Below are positions 17,277 to 24,888 of a stretch of 64,000 bases of DNA, piece by piece; the first letter of the stretch is position 1; every line of letters begins with the position of its first letter. The position numbers and the translations under genes are program-made. The notes under the pieces are model-generated. The model worked only from the letters and a program-made list of their open reading frames with translations. It ran no database searches and was not told the DNA's origin. The stretch is from the NCBI GenBank assembly GCA_036001465.1, contig DASYUH010000004.1:1-64000 (forward strand), written 5' to 3'. The stretch is from Candidatus Polarisedimenticolia bacterium. Lineage in GTDB: Bacteria; Acidobacteriota; Polarisedimenticolia; Gp22-AA2.

Positions 17277-18118
17277 AACCTCCCGAGATGGAATTCTTCA
17301 AGATGTCCGCGGCCGGAAACGACTTCATCCTGTTCGACGACCGTCCGGGGACGCTGAAGCAGGACGCCCTCCCGGACCTGGTGCGCCGCATCTGCACGCG
17401 GGCGCTCTCGATCGGGGCGGACGGGGTCATCCTCCTCGGGCCGTCCCGGACCGCCGACGTGCGCGCGACGTTCTTCAATCCCGACGGCCGGCCGACCTTC
17501 TGCGGCAACGGCGCGCGTTGCGCCGCGCGCCTGGCGTATCTCAAGGGGATGGCGCCCGCCCGCATGACCGTCGAGACCTCGATCATGGTGCACCGCGCCG
17601 AGGTGAAGGGCGCCGACGTGTCGTTCGAGATGCGCGACCCGCAGGGGTTCGACGAGCGGGTTGAGGTGGACGTGGCGGGGGAGCGCATCCGGGGCACGTT
17701 CGTGGACACCGGCGTGCCGCACTTCGTCGTCTTCCGTCCGTTCGGGCCGACGGCATCCATCGACGTCCTGGGCCGGGCCCTTCGTGCGCACCCGCGCTTT
17801 GCGCCGGCGGGGACGAACGTCGATTTCGTCCAGCCGGCCACGGAGGGGGCGATGGCGATCCGGACCTTCGAGAGGGGAGTCGAGGGGGAGACTCTCGCCT
17901 GCGGCACCGGCAGCGTCGCGGCCGCGATCGCCGCGGCCGCGGCCGGGATCGCCCCGTCGCCGGTCGCCCTGCGCACCCGGGCGGGGGCGACCCTCCGCGT
18001 GCGGTTCGAGGGGCCGCCGCGCCAGGCGAAGGGCGTTCGTCTCGAGGGGGAGGCCCGCCTCGTCTACATCGGGCAGATGGGCGAGGAAGCGCTCCAGGGC
18101 TTCAGCCCCGGGGCATGA
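17273..18118 (+). CDS. dapF: Diaminopimelate epimerase
   Basis: A 281-residue DapF, which converts LL- to meso-diaminopimelate for peptidoglycan and lysine. Both catalytic cysteines are present: Cys77 in FCGNGARC and Cys210 in ACGTGS. The N-terminal KMSAAGNDFILFD and GADGVILL strings are typical. It overlaps the previous and the next gene by four bases each (ATGA), so the three are one translationally coupled unit. Confidence 0.95.
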   Translation: MKPPEMEFFKMSAAGNDFILFDDRPGTLKQDALPDLVRRICTRALSIGADGVILLGPSRTADVRATFFNPDGRPTFCGNGARCAARLAYLKGMAPARMTVETSIMVHRAEVKGADVSFEMRDPQGFDERVEVDVAGERIRGTFVDTGVPHFVVFRPFGPTASIDVLGRALRAHPRFAPAGTNVDFVQPATEGAMAIRTFERGVEGETLACGTGSVAAAIAAAAAGIAPSPVALRTRAGATLRVRFEGPPRQAKGVRLEGEARLVYIGQMGEEALQGFSPGA

Positions 18119-18465
18119 GCTTCGGCCCCGGCTGGACGAGCCTCGAAGCGGGCCGGAAGCGCGCCTGGCGCCTGGTCCGGCTGGGAAGCGGCTGGTTCCT
18201 GACGGTCGTCGGGCTGGTCCTCGTGTTCCTCCCGGGCCCCGGCATCCTCTTCCTGCTTCCCGGGTTGACGCTCCTCAGCGCCGAGAGCCGGTGGGTGCGA
18301 CAGCTGCTGCGGCGGGCGCGCGAGCAGCGCCATGTCCGGCGCGCCATGCGCCAGGCGGAGAAGGCTGGTTTCAAGATCGATCCGGGGCCGGACGACGAGC
18401 CGCCGGGCGCCTGCGGCCAGCCGCCGGGCGGATCCCCGCCCCCCGCCGCCGGCTCGCCGCCGTGA
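18115..18465 (+). CDS. PGPGW-family small membrane protein
   Basis: A 116-residue protein with one or two hydrophobic segments (about residues 25-60) around an FLPGPGILFLLPG core, as in the PGPGW transmembrane family; the usual Trp after PGPG is Ile here. A basic stretch (RRAREQRHVRRAMRQ) and a Pro/Gly-rich tail follow. Function is unknown. The last 95 bases overlap the antisense 3' end of nth. Confidence 0.65.
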   Translation: MSFGPGWTSLEAGRKRAWRLVRLGSGWFLTVVGLVLVFLPGPGILFLLPGLTLLSAESRWVRQLLRRAREQRHVRRAMRQAEKAGFKIDPGPDDEPPGACGQPPGGSPPPAAGSPP

Positions 18466-19156
18466 CCCCGGCCTTCCCGGCGGGCTTCCTTCTTCCGCCC
18501 CGCCTCTTCCCCTCGCGCCATTCCGCCTCGAGGTGCCGCGAGGGACAGTGCGGGCTCAACGGGCAGGCGGAGCAGCGGGGCAGGCGGGCCTGGCAGACGT
18601 AGCGGCCGTGCAGGACCAGGGCGATCGAGGAGAAGATCCAGTCGTCCCTGGGGATGACGGCCATGAGATCGCGCTCGATCTTGACCGGATCGCTCTCGCG
18701 CGTCAGCCCGAGCCGTTGCGCCACCCGGGCGGCGTGCGTGTCGACGACGATCCCCGAAGCGATGCCGTAACCCGCCCCCAGCACCACATTGGCCGTCTTG
18801 CGCCCCACACCGGGGAGCCGGGTCATCTCGTCCATCGTCCGCGGCACCTCCCCGCCGTGCCGATCGACCAGCGCCCGCGAGGTGGCCTTGAGGGCCCGCG
18901 CCTTGGCGCGGAAGAAGCCGGTCGATCGAATCACCGTCTCCAGGTCGGCGACGTCGGCGCGGGCGAGGGCGGCCGCATCGGGCCAGGCGCGGAACAGGGA
19001 TGGGGTGACCAGGTTGACTCGCGCGTCGGTGCACTGCGCGGACAGGATTGTGGCGACGAGCAGGCGGAAGGGGGAATCGTGGTCGAGCTCCACCCGCGCC
19101 GCAGGGCGCGCCCGGTGCAGCGCCTCCAGAATGTCGGCAACCCGGTGGTTGTCCAT
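18371..19156 (-). CDS. nth: Endonuclease III
   Basis: A 261-residue DNA glycosylase/AP lyase that removes oxidised pyrimidines. The helix-hairpin-helix LPGVGRKTANVV carries the catalytic Lys (in GRKTA); the catalytic Asp is in VVDTHAARVAQRLGL. A [4Fe-4S] site C-x6-C-x2-C-x5-C is seen in VCQARLPRCSACPLSPHC. Beyond the cluster the protein has about 50 extra Arg/Ala-rich residues. Part of that tail overlaps the convergent PGPGW gene, so the tail may be a by-product of overlapping ends. Confidence 0.92.
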   Translation of the reverse strand: MDNHRVADILEALHRARPAARVELDHDSPFRLLVATILSAQCTDARVNLVTPSLFRAWPDAAALARADVADLETVIRSTGFFRAKARALKATSRALVDRHGGEVPRTMDEMTRLPGVGRKTANVVLGAGYGIASGIVVDTHAARVAQRLGLTRESDPVKIERDLMAVIPRDDWIFSSIALVLHGRYVCQARLPRCSACPLSPHCPSRHLEAEWREGKRRGGRRKPAGKAGVTAASRRRGAGIRPAAGRRRPAARRPAPDRS

Positions 19157-19407
19157 GGGCCTTTCCGCAGGCCGGCATGCTACCGGAGCGGGAACTGACC
19201 TGTCAAAAAGTCATGGTGTCGCCTTGGTGCGTCAAAAAGGCGGGAATGGCAGGACAGGCGGGGGGCCGGGCCCGACTCCGCGATGGGGGCCGGATCATGC
19301 CGCGGTAGCCGGATCGGCCCGAATTCCTGGGAGTTCGGACCATTCGTGCCGACCGGGCGCTGAATCCGGCCCGCGCAGGAAGCCTCGGGCCACCCTCCTC
19401 GGGGCGC

Positions 19408-19423
19408 TGGCAGGGAAGTTGCT
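19408..19423 (+). promoter_or_regulatory. Sigma-54-type promoter for the region 4 protein
   Basis: TGGCAGG-gaag-TTGCT, with the GG (19409-19410) and GC (19421-19422) exactly ten bases apart as in -24/-12 promoters. Transcription would start near 19434, just before the ribosome site aaaggaggt (19439-19447). No sigma-70 consensus competes. Two copies of GTCAAAAAG lie further upstream (19202-19210 and 19231-19239) and could be an activator site. Confidence 0.6.
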
Positions 19424-19451
19424 TAGAGGGAAGCAGTGAAAGGAGGTCGTC

Positions 19452-19805
19452 ATGTGGCGTCAACTGCTCCCGCACGCAACCAGCTTTGATGATTTCATCT
19501 CTCCGAACGAGGAAACGCGTCTCGAGGCATTCATCTCCGATCCCGATTCCTTCCGCCAGGAGCGGGAGATCCTGCGGGCCGAGGTGGACGGTATCGTGAA
19601 AGGCGCTCTCCGGCAGCTTCCGGCGCGCGAGCGCTACATCCTCGAGAGGCGCTTCGGCATGCGCGACGGCAGTGAACTGACGCTCGAGGCCGTGTCACGC
19701 ATCCTCAAGCTCAGCAAGGAGCGGGTCCGGCAGCTGGAGCGGGAGGCCCTGCTCAAGCTGCGCCTGTCCCTGGAAGGGATGCGCAGCCAGCTGATGGGGG
19801 CCTGA
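19452..19805 (+). CDS. Stand-alone sigma-70 region 4 protein
   Basis: A 117-residue protein. Residues about 50-112 match sigma-70 region 4: LRQLPARERYILERRFG, then a helix-turn-helix (LTLEAVSRILKLSKERVRQLEREALLKLR). The N-terminal part (FDDFISPNEET) recalls the region 3.2 linker of primary sigma factors. Regions 2 and 3 are missing, so it cannot open promoters alone. It might bind -35 elements or the RNA polymerase beta flap as a co-regulator (inference). It has a perfect ribosome site, a sigma-54-type promoter and a terminator, so it is a complete single-gene unit, not a fragment. Confidence 0.75.
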   Translation: MWRQLLPHATSFDDFISPNEETRLEAFISDPDSFRQEREILRAEVDGIVKGALRQLPARERYILERRFGMRDGSELTLEAVSRILKLSKERVRQLEREALLKLRLSLEGMRSQLMGA

Positions 19806-19833
19806 CCTCCCGGGTCCGATAGACGACGCAATC

Positions 19834-19877
19834 GGGGCCGCCGCGCCATTGTGGACGCGGCGGCCCCATTTGTCTTT
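19834..19877 (+). terminator. Rho-independent terminator
   Basis: A perfect 12-bp stem (ggggccgccgcg / cgcggcggcccc), a 10-base loop and then attTgTcTTT. It ends the region 4 protein unit. Confidence 0.85.
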
Positions 19878-19959
19878 GGGCCCGGCCACGGCGGCTGCCA
19901 GGGGTGCGGGGAGAATGCAGAGGCAAGTCGCCGGGGAACGCATCGCCCTCTTGCGTCCC

Positions 19960-19989
19960 TTGGCAAATCGGGTAGGATCGCGTTAATAT
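19960..19989 (+). promoter_or_regulatory. Sigma-70-type promoter for the TonB-system operon
   Basis: TTGGCA (19960-19965), an 18-base spacer and TAATAT (19984-19989). It gives a leader of about 85 bases before the TPR lipoprotein gene. Confidence 0.55.
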
Positions 19990-20081
19990 GCCGCCGGCCC
20001 GGCGGGGACGCCGGACCGTCCGCATGACAAGTCGAACGGGATCGTGTGCGGCGCGCCGGTTGCGCCGCGAGAGGGAATAGG

Positions 20082-20930
20082 ATGCGCACGGATCGCCTGG
20101 CTGTGGTGCTGGCCCTGTCGGCCCTGCTGCTGTCCGGCACCGGCTGCCAGGGCACGGTGGATCACCTGAGGGCGAATTTCGCCGCCAAGCAGGGGAACGA
20201 CCTGTACAAGGCGCAGGATTTCCAGAAGGCCACCGAGTGGTACCGCTACTCGCTGTATCTCAATCCAGAGCTGCCGATCGCCTATCACAACGCCGGCCTC
20301 GCCTACATGGCCCTGTACAAGCCGGGGTCGCACCACCCCAAGGACGTGTATTACTCCCAGCAGGCGATCGATCACCTGCAGCGCTACCTCCGCTTCGAGC
20401 CGGACGACGAGGACGCGAAGAACCAGATCCTGACCGTCTTCCTGCAGGCCGAGCGCTACGACGACGCCGCCAAGTTCTTCGAAGCCGAGGTGAAGGAGCG
20501 CGGCAGCGATCCGGTGGTGGCGGCCAGGCTGGCCCAGGTCCTGGGGATGATCTACGCCAAGAAGGGGGACTTCGAATCGTCGCTCGAGTGGTACAAGAAG
20601 CGGGCCGAGATCGAGAAGGACAATCCGGAGGCCCTCTACACCATCGGGGTCCTCTGCTGGGACAAGGTGTACCACGCGGGGATCACGATGGAGATGGACA
20701 AGCGCAACGAGATGACCGAGATGGGCCTGGACTATCTCAAGCGGGCGGCCGACCTCCGGGAGAACTACTTCGAGGCGACGTCCTACATCAATCTCCTCTA
20801 CCGCGAGAAGGCGAAATCGGCGGCGCAGATCGGGAACAACGACGACTTCGTGAAGTACACGCAGGAAGCGGACAAGTTCATGAGGCAGTCGCTCGAACAG
20901 CGCAAGAAGGCGATGGTCAAGAAGGGATGA
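20082..20930 (+). CDS. TPR-repeat lipoprotein
   Basis: A 282-residue lipoprotein (signal ending G-T-G-C, Cys near residue 22) with about five TPR units (KQGNDLYKAQDFQKATEWYRYSL..., DDAAKFFEAEVKERG, MIYAKKGDFESSLEWYKKR, ALYTIGVLCWDKVYH). It leads an operon with TonB, ExbB and two ExbD proteins, and may be a periplasmic or outer-membrane partner of that energised complex. That pairing is common in Acidobacteriota-like operons, but the role is not established here. Start at ATG 20082 after gagggaatagg. Confidence 0.75.
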   Translation: MRTDRLAVVLALSALLLSGTGCQGTVDHLRANFAAKQGNDLYKAQDFQKATEWYRYSLYLNPELPIAYHNAGLAYMALYKPGSHHPKDVYYSQQAIDHLQRYLRFEPDDEDAKNQILTVFLQAERYDDAAKFFEAEVKERGSDPVVAARLAQVLGMIYAKKGDFESSLEWYKKRAEIEKDNPEALYTIGVLCWDKVYHAGITMEMDKRNEMTEMGLDYLKRAADLRENYFEATSYINLLYREKAKSAAQIGNNDDFVKYTQEADKFMRQSLEQRKKAMVKKG

Positions 20931-21002
20931 TCGGACCGGGGCGCCCCCGGGCGCCCCAAGCCGCCGCGGGAGACGGTGCCGCCGCGGACGCGAGGTGAGC
21001 CG

Positions 21003-21761
21003 TTGTTCGACTCGATGGTCTTCTCCACCAGGCAGAAGCGCAGGACGCGTCGCTGGCTGACGGTCCCGACGGCCCTGATCCTCCATGCGGTGGTGTTCGG
21101 CGGCCTCATCGTCGCCTCGTTCATGACCGTGGAATCGGTCCCGCCCCCTCCGATCACCATCTCCTTCGTGGCCGCGCCGCCCCCGCCGCCGCCCCCGCCG
21201 CCGCCCCCCGCGCGGAAGAAGAAGTCCGAGGTGAAGCCGAAGGAGATCCCGAAGCCGACGGAGCTGGTTCAGCCGAAGGTCGTCCCCGAGGAGAAGCCGG
21301 TGCCGATCACCGCCCCCGAGGAGGACGCCGGTGAGGACGAAGGCGTGGACGGCGGCGTGGAGGGGGGCGTCGAGGGGGGCGTGGTGGGCGGCGTGGTGGG
21401 CGGCGTCGTCGGAGGCGTCCTCGGCGGCATGCTCGGAGGGGTCGACGGGGGCATGCTGGACCAGCCGCTCTACGCCGGCATCGGCGGCGTGAGCAATCCG
21501 GAGATCGTCACCAAGAAGCAGCCGGCCTATCCCGAGATCGCTCGCAAGGCGAAGGTCCAGGGCCAGGTCATCCTGCAGGCGATCGTCCGCAAGGACGGCA
21601 CCGTGGGGGACATTCAGGTGCTGCGCTCGCCCGGATCCAAGTTCGGCTTCGACGAGGCGGCCATCGCCGCGGTGAAGCAGTGGCGCTACAAGCCGGGCCT
21701 GCAGAACGGCAAGCCGGTCGACGTGTACTTCACCATCGTCGTCGATTTCGTGCTGCAATGA
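21003..21761 (+). CDS. tonB: TonB-family energy transducer with Gly-Val repeat
   Basis: A 252-residue TonB. A basic start (RQKRRTRRW) leads into one membrane helix (about 22-45). A Pro-rich stretch with eleven prolines in a row follows, then a Lys/Pro region. Residues about 115-148 are a Gly-Gly-Val tandem repeat. The C-terminal TonB domain (about 168-252) has PAYPEIARKAKVQGQV, VRKDGTVGDIQVLRS and AVKQWRYKPG. TonB passes proton-motive energy from ExbBD to outer-membrane transporters. Start choice is open: TTG 21003 follows gaggtgag; ATG 21015 and GTG 20976 are in frame. Confidence 0.88.
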   Translation: MFDSMVFSTRQKRRTRRWLTVPTALILHAVVFGGLIVASFMTVESVPPPPITISFVAAPPPPPPPPPPPARKKKSEVKPKEIPKPTELVQPKVVPEEKPVPITAPEEDAGEDEGVDGGVEGGVEGGVVGGVVGGVVGGVLGGMLGGVDGGMLDQPLYAGIGGVSNPEIVTKKQPAYPEIARKAKVQGQVILQAIVRKDGTVGDIQVLRSPGSKFGFDEAAIAAVKQWRYKPGLQNGKPVDVYFTIVVDFVLQ

Positions 21762-21792
21762 AGGAAACGCAACTCAAGGAGGACAGGCGCTC

Positions 21793-22470
21793 ATGATGGG
21801 GCATGGAGTTTGGGACATCTGGATGCAAATGGGGTTCCTGGCGAAGACGGTCGCCATCTTCCTGATCGTCATGTCGGTCTACTCGCTCGGGCTGTTCATC
21901 GAGCGGTTCATGCTGTTCCGGGCCGCGAAGAAGCAGTCGATCGAGTACCTGCCGGTGGCGACCAAGGCGCTTCGTGAAGGGAACTACAAGCTGGCGGTCG
22001 ACGCCTCCAAGCGGTTCAGCAAGAGCCATCTGGCGAAGGTCCTGGCGGCCGGCCTGCAGCAGTTCATGTTCGAGAAGGCGGAAGAGCCGTCGCACGACGC
22101 GGTGGAATCGGTGCGACTCGCCGTCGAGCGCGCCGCCGCCCTGACCACGGCGGAAATGAAGCGCGGGCTGGGCGGCCTCGCGACCATCGGCGCCACCGCC
22201 CCCTTCGTCGGGCTGTTCGGGACGGTCGTCGGCATCATCAACGCCTTCACCGGCATGGCGGCGTCCGGATCGGGCGGCATCGGCGCGGTCTCGGCCGGTA
22301 TCGCCGAGGCCCTGATCACGACCGCCGTCGGTCTCGCCGTGGCCATCCCGGCGGTCTGGATGTTCAACTACTTCCAGGGCCAGGTCGAGTTCTTCGGCAT
22401 CGAGATGGCGAACTCCTCCTCGGAGCTGGTCGATTTCTTCCTCAAGCGGCAGAGCCAGGGGACCAAGTAG
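21793..22470 (+). CDS. exbB: ExbB/TolQ/MotA-family proton channel protein
   Basis: A 225-residue inner-membrane protein with three helices: about 12-32, 132-155 and 170-195. The family core GLATIGATAPFVGLFGTVVGI and the EALITTAVGLAVAIPAVW helix are intact. With the ExbD proteins it forms the proton channel that drives TonB. Ribosome site aaggaggac precedes ATG 21793. The ExbD gene starts directly after its stop. Confidence 0.9.
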   Translation: MMGHGVWDIWMQMGFLAKTVAIFLIVMSVYSLGLFIERFMLFRAAKKQSIEYLPVATKALREGNYKLAVDASKRFSKSHLAKVLAAGLQQFMFEKAEEPSHDAVESVRLAVERAAALTTAEMKRGLGGLATIGATAPFVGLFGTVVGIINAFTGMAASGSGGIGAVSAGIAEALITTAVGLAVAIPAVWMFNYFQGQVEFFGIEMANSSSELVDFFLKRQSQGTK

Positions 22471-22914
22471 ATGTCGATGAACGTCGGCGGCGGGGCGGGC
22501 CTCAACTCGGACATCAACGTCACTCCGTTCGTTGATATCTGCCTGGTGCTCCTGATCATCTTCATGGTGGTCACGCCGATGCTGCAGGAGGGGGTCACCA
22601 TCAACCTGCCGTACGCCAAGAAGAGCACGAAGCACGAGGACGACGAGTCGCACGCCATCGTGGTGGCCGTCAAGACCGAGAAGAACGGCGAGCAGACCAT
22701 CTACGTCCAGAAGAAGCCCATCCCGCGCGACCAGTACCAGGCCGAGATGACCGAGATCCACGATCGCATGTCCGACAAGAGCGTGCTGATCAAGGCCGAC
22801 CGCGAGATGAAGTATGGCGACGTGCGCAAGGTGATGATCGAGACGAACCAGGCCGGCTTCGAGACGGTCTCGCTGGTGACCGAAAAGAGCCCCGGCCAGG
22901 AATCAGAGGAGTAA
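22471..22914 (+). CDS. exbD: ExbD/TolR-family protein 1
   Basis: A 147-residue single-span protein. The helix FVDICLVLLIIFMVVTPML carries the channel Asp (residue about 18), which takes part in proton passage. The periplasmic domain follows (VLIKADREMKYGDVRKVM). It abuts the exbB stop. Confidence 0.88.
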   Translation: MSMNVGGGAGLNSDINVTPFVDICLVLLIIFMVVTPMLQEGVTINLPYAKKSTKHEDDESHAIVVAVKTEKNGEQTIYVQKKPIPRDQYQAEMTEIHDRMSDKSVLIKADREMKYGDVRKVMIETNQAGFETVSLVTEKSPGQESEE

Positions 22915-22926
22915 GAGGACCCCGCC

Positions 22927-23376
22927 ATGGCGATGAACCTCGGTACCACCGGCGTCAAGTCGGACATCAACGTCACACCGTTCGTGGACATCGTCCTGGT
23001 GCTCCTGATCATCTTCATGGTGGTCACGCCGATGCTCAGCCGGGCCCATGACCTGGCGGTGCCGCCCAAGGCGGAGGCCGCGGATCCGGTCGAGCTCCAG
23101 GCGGCCGAGCAGCTCATCATCAGCGTCAGGGGACCCGACACGGCGCCCCGGGTGTTCCTGAACCGCGACGAGGTCCCGAACGGCAAGGACGGCGTCCAGA
23201 AGATGATCGAGGACCTCATGAAGGGCCGGCGCGAGAAGGTCGTCTTCTTCCAGGCCGAGAACGAGATCGGCTACCAGTACGTGATCGACGTCATCGACGC
23301 GATCAAGGCCGGCGGTACCGAGAAGATCGCCCTGATCACGGACGAGTCCCTGGACGTGACGCAGGGCGGCCAGTAG
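22927..23376 (+). CDS. exbD: ExbD/TolR-family protein 2
   Basis: A 149-residue second ExbD/TolR with the same INVTPFVDIVLVLLIIFMVVTP helix and channel Asp, but a divergent periplasmic part (AAEQLIISVRGPDTAPRVFLN). Two different ExbD genes beside one ExbB are typical of Acidobacteriota, Myxococcota and Bacteroidota-like operons. The ribosome site is near gaggagtaagagg. Confidence 0.88.
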   Translation: MAMNLGTTGVKSDINVTPFVDIVLVLLIIFMVVTPMLSRAHDLAVPPKAEAADPVELQAAEQLIISVRGPDTAPRVFLNRDEVPNGKDGVQKMIEDLMKGRREKVVFFQAENEIGYQYVIDVIDAIKAGGTEKIALITDESLDVTQGGQ

Positions 23377-23436
23377 CCGCTCCTCACCTCTTTCCGAAAT
23401 CGCCGCCAGGCGGCGGAGCCCGGAGGGACACTCCCG

Positions 23437-24870
23437 ATGGTCCCGCCTCAGAACAGCCTCCCGGTCCGGCGCATCCACCTCATCGGCGTCGGCGGCACCG
23501 GCATGGGCTCGCTCGCCGGCCTGCTCGCCGACGCCGGCGCCGACGTGCGCGGGTCCGACGAGTCGGTGTACCCGCCGATGAGCACCATGCTCCGTGACAA
23601 GGGGATCAAGGTGCTCGAAGGGTACAGCGCCTCGCACCTCGACGACCGCCCCGACCTGGTGATCGTCGGAAACATCGCCACGCGCCAGAACCCCGAGGCG
23701 GTGGCGGCGGTCGAGCGCGGCATCCCGTACCTGAGCATGCCGCAGGCGCTGGGGCGGCTGTTTCTCGAAGGGCGTCATTCGATCGTGGTGGCGGGCACGC
23801 ATGGCAAGACGACGACCTCCGCCCTCATGGCCTGGGTCCTGTCGGCGGCGGGGCGGGACCCGTCGTTCCTGGTCGGGGGGGTCCTCTCGAATTTCGGCCG
23901 GTCGTACTGCCTCGGGCGCGGCGAGGACTTCGTGCTCGAGGGGGACGAGTACGAGACCGCCTATTTCGACAAGGGACCCAAATTCCTGCATTACCGGCCG
24001 CGCAGCGTCATCCTGACCTCGGTCGAGTTCGACCATGCGGAGATGTACCCGGACCTCGCCTCCGTGAAGCAGGCGTTCCGCCGCCTGCTCGAGCTGATCC
24101 CCCCCGACGGACTTCTGGTCTACTGCGCCGACGACGCGAACGTGCGCGAGGTGTTGTCCTCGGCGCGCTGTCGCTGCGTGCCCTACGGCTGCGGCCGCGG
24201 CGACGGCTGGCGCGGGCACGTCAGGTCCAGCGGGCCGGAGGGAATGGAGTTCGAGGTGACCCTGGACGGCGTCCTGTTCGGAGTGTTCCGGTCCCCGCTC
24301 ACCGGCCTGCACAACCTGCGCAACATCCTGGGGGTGGTCGGGGTGGCGCACGCCCGCGGGGTCCCGGCGCAGGCCATCGCCCAGGGACTGTCGACCTTCT
24401 CCGGTGTGAAGCGCCGGCAGGAGGTGCGGGGCGTCGCCGCCGGGGTCGTGGTCATCGACGACTTCGCGCACCACCCGACGGCGGTGCGGGCGACCCTGCA
24501 GGCGATGCGCGACCGCTTCCCCGGAAGGAGGATCTGGGCCGTATTCGAGCCGCGCACCAACACCACGCGTCGCAGCGTCTTCCAGGAAGAGTACGCGCGC
24601 AGCTTCGACGACGCCGACCGCATCGTGCTCGCGGCCGTCGACCACCCCGAGCGCGCCCCGGAAGGGGAGAGGTTCTCGGTGGAGCGCCTGGTGGCCGACC
24701 TCAAGGGGCGCAGGAAAGAGGCGGACTACATCGCGACGGTCCCCGAGATCGTCGCCCACGTCGCCCGGGAGGCGCGCAGCGGCGACGTCGTCCTCGTGAT
24801 GTCGAACGGCGCGTTCGGGGGGCTGCACCAGAAGCTGCTGGCGGCCCTGGGGGCGCCCGGCCCCTCCTGA
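23437..24870 (+). CDS. mpl: UDP-N-acetylmuramate:L-alanyl-gamma-D-glutamyl-meso-DAP ligase
   Basis: A 477-residue Mur-ligase-type enzyme that reattaches recycled tripeptide to UDP-MurNAc. It has the Rossmann start IHLIGVGGTGMGSLAGLL, the P-loop VAGTHGKTTTSALMA near residue 122, the GDEYETAYFD motif and DDFAHHPTAVRATL, which separate Mpl from MurC. The C-terminal domain ends in LVMSNGAFGGLHQKLL, typical of Mpl. Ribosome site ggagggaca precedes ATG 23437. It is probably the last gene of the TonB-system operon. Confidence 0.92.
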   Translation: MVPPQNSLPVRRIHLIGVGGTGMGSLAGLLADAGADVRGSDESVYPPMSTMLRDKGIKVLEGYSASHLDDRPDLVIVGNIATRQNPEAVAAVERGIPYLSMPQALGRLFLEGRHSIVVAGTHGKTTTSALMAWVLSAAGRDPSFLVGGVLSNFGRSYCLGRGEDFVLEGDEYETAYFDKGPKFLHYRPRSVILTSVEFDHAEMYPDLASVKQAFRRLLELIPPDGLLVYCADDANVREVLSSARCRCVPYGCGRGDGWRGHVRSSGPEGMEFEVTLDGVLFGVFRSPLTGLHNLRNILGVVGVAHARGVPAQAIAQGLSTFSGVKRRQEVRGVAAGVVVIDDFAHHPTAVRATLQAMRDRFPGRRIWAVFEPRTNTTRRSVFQEEYARSFDDADRIVLAAVDHPERAPEGERFSVERLVADLKGRRKEADYIATVPEIVAHVAREARSGDVVLVMSNGAFGGLHQKLLAALGAPGPS

Positions 24871-24888
24871 CACCCGTGACGGACGACG

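Noticed and set aside
19202-19239. Two GTCAAAAAG words as a small CRISPR-like or terminator structure
   Set aside because: There are only two copies 29 bp apart. I keep them only as a possible activator site for the sigma-54-type promoter.
21180-21210. The run of eleven prolines in TonB as a frameshift-prone error
   Set aside because: Pro-rich spacers are normal in TonB, and the frame continues into an intact TonB C-terminal domain.
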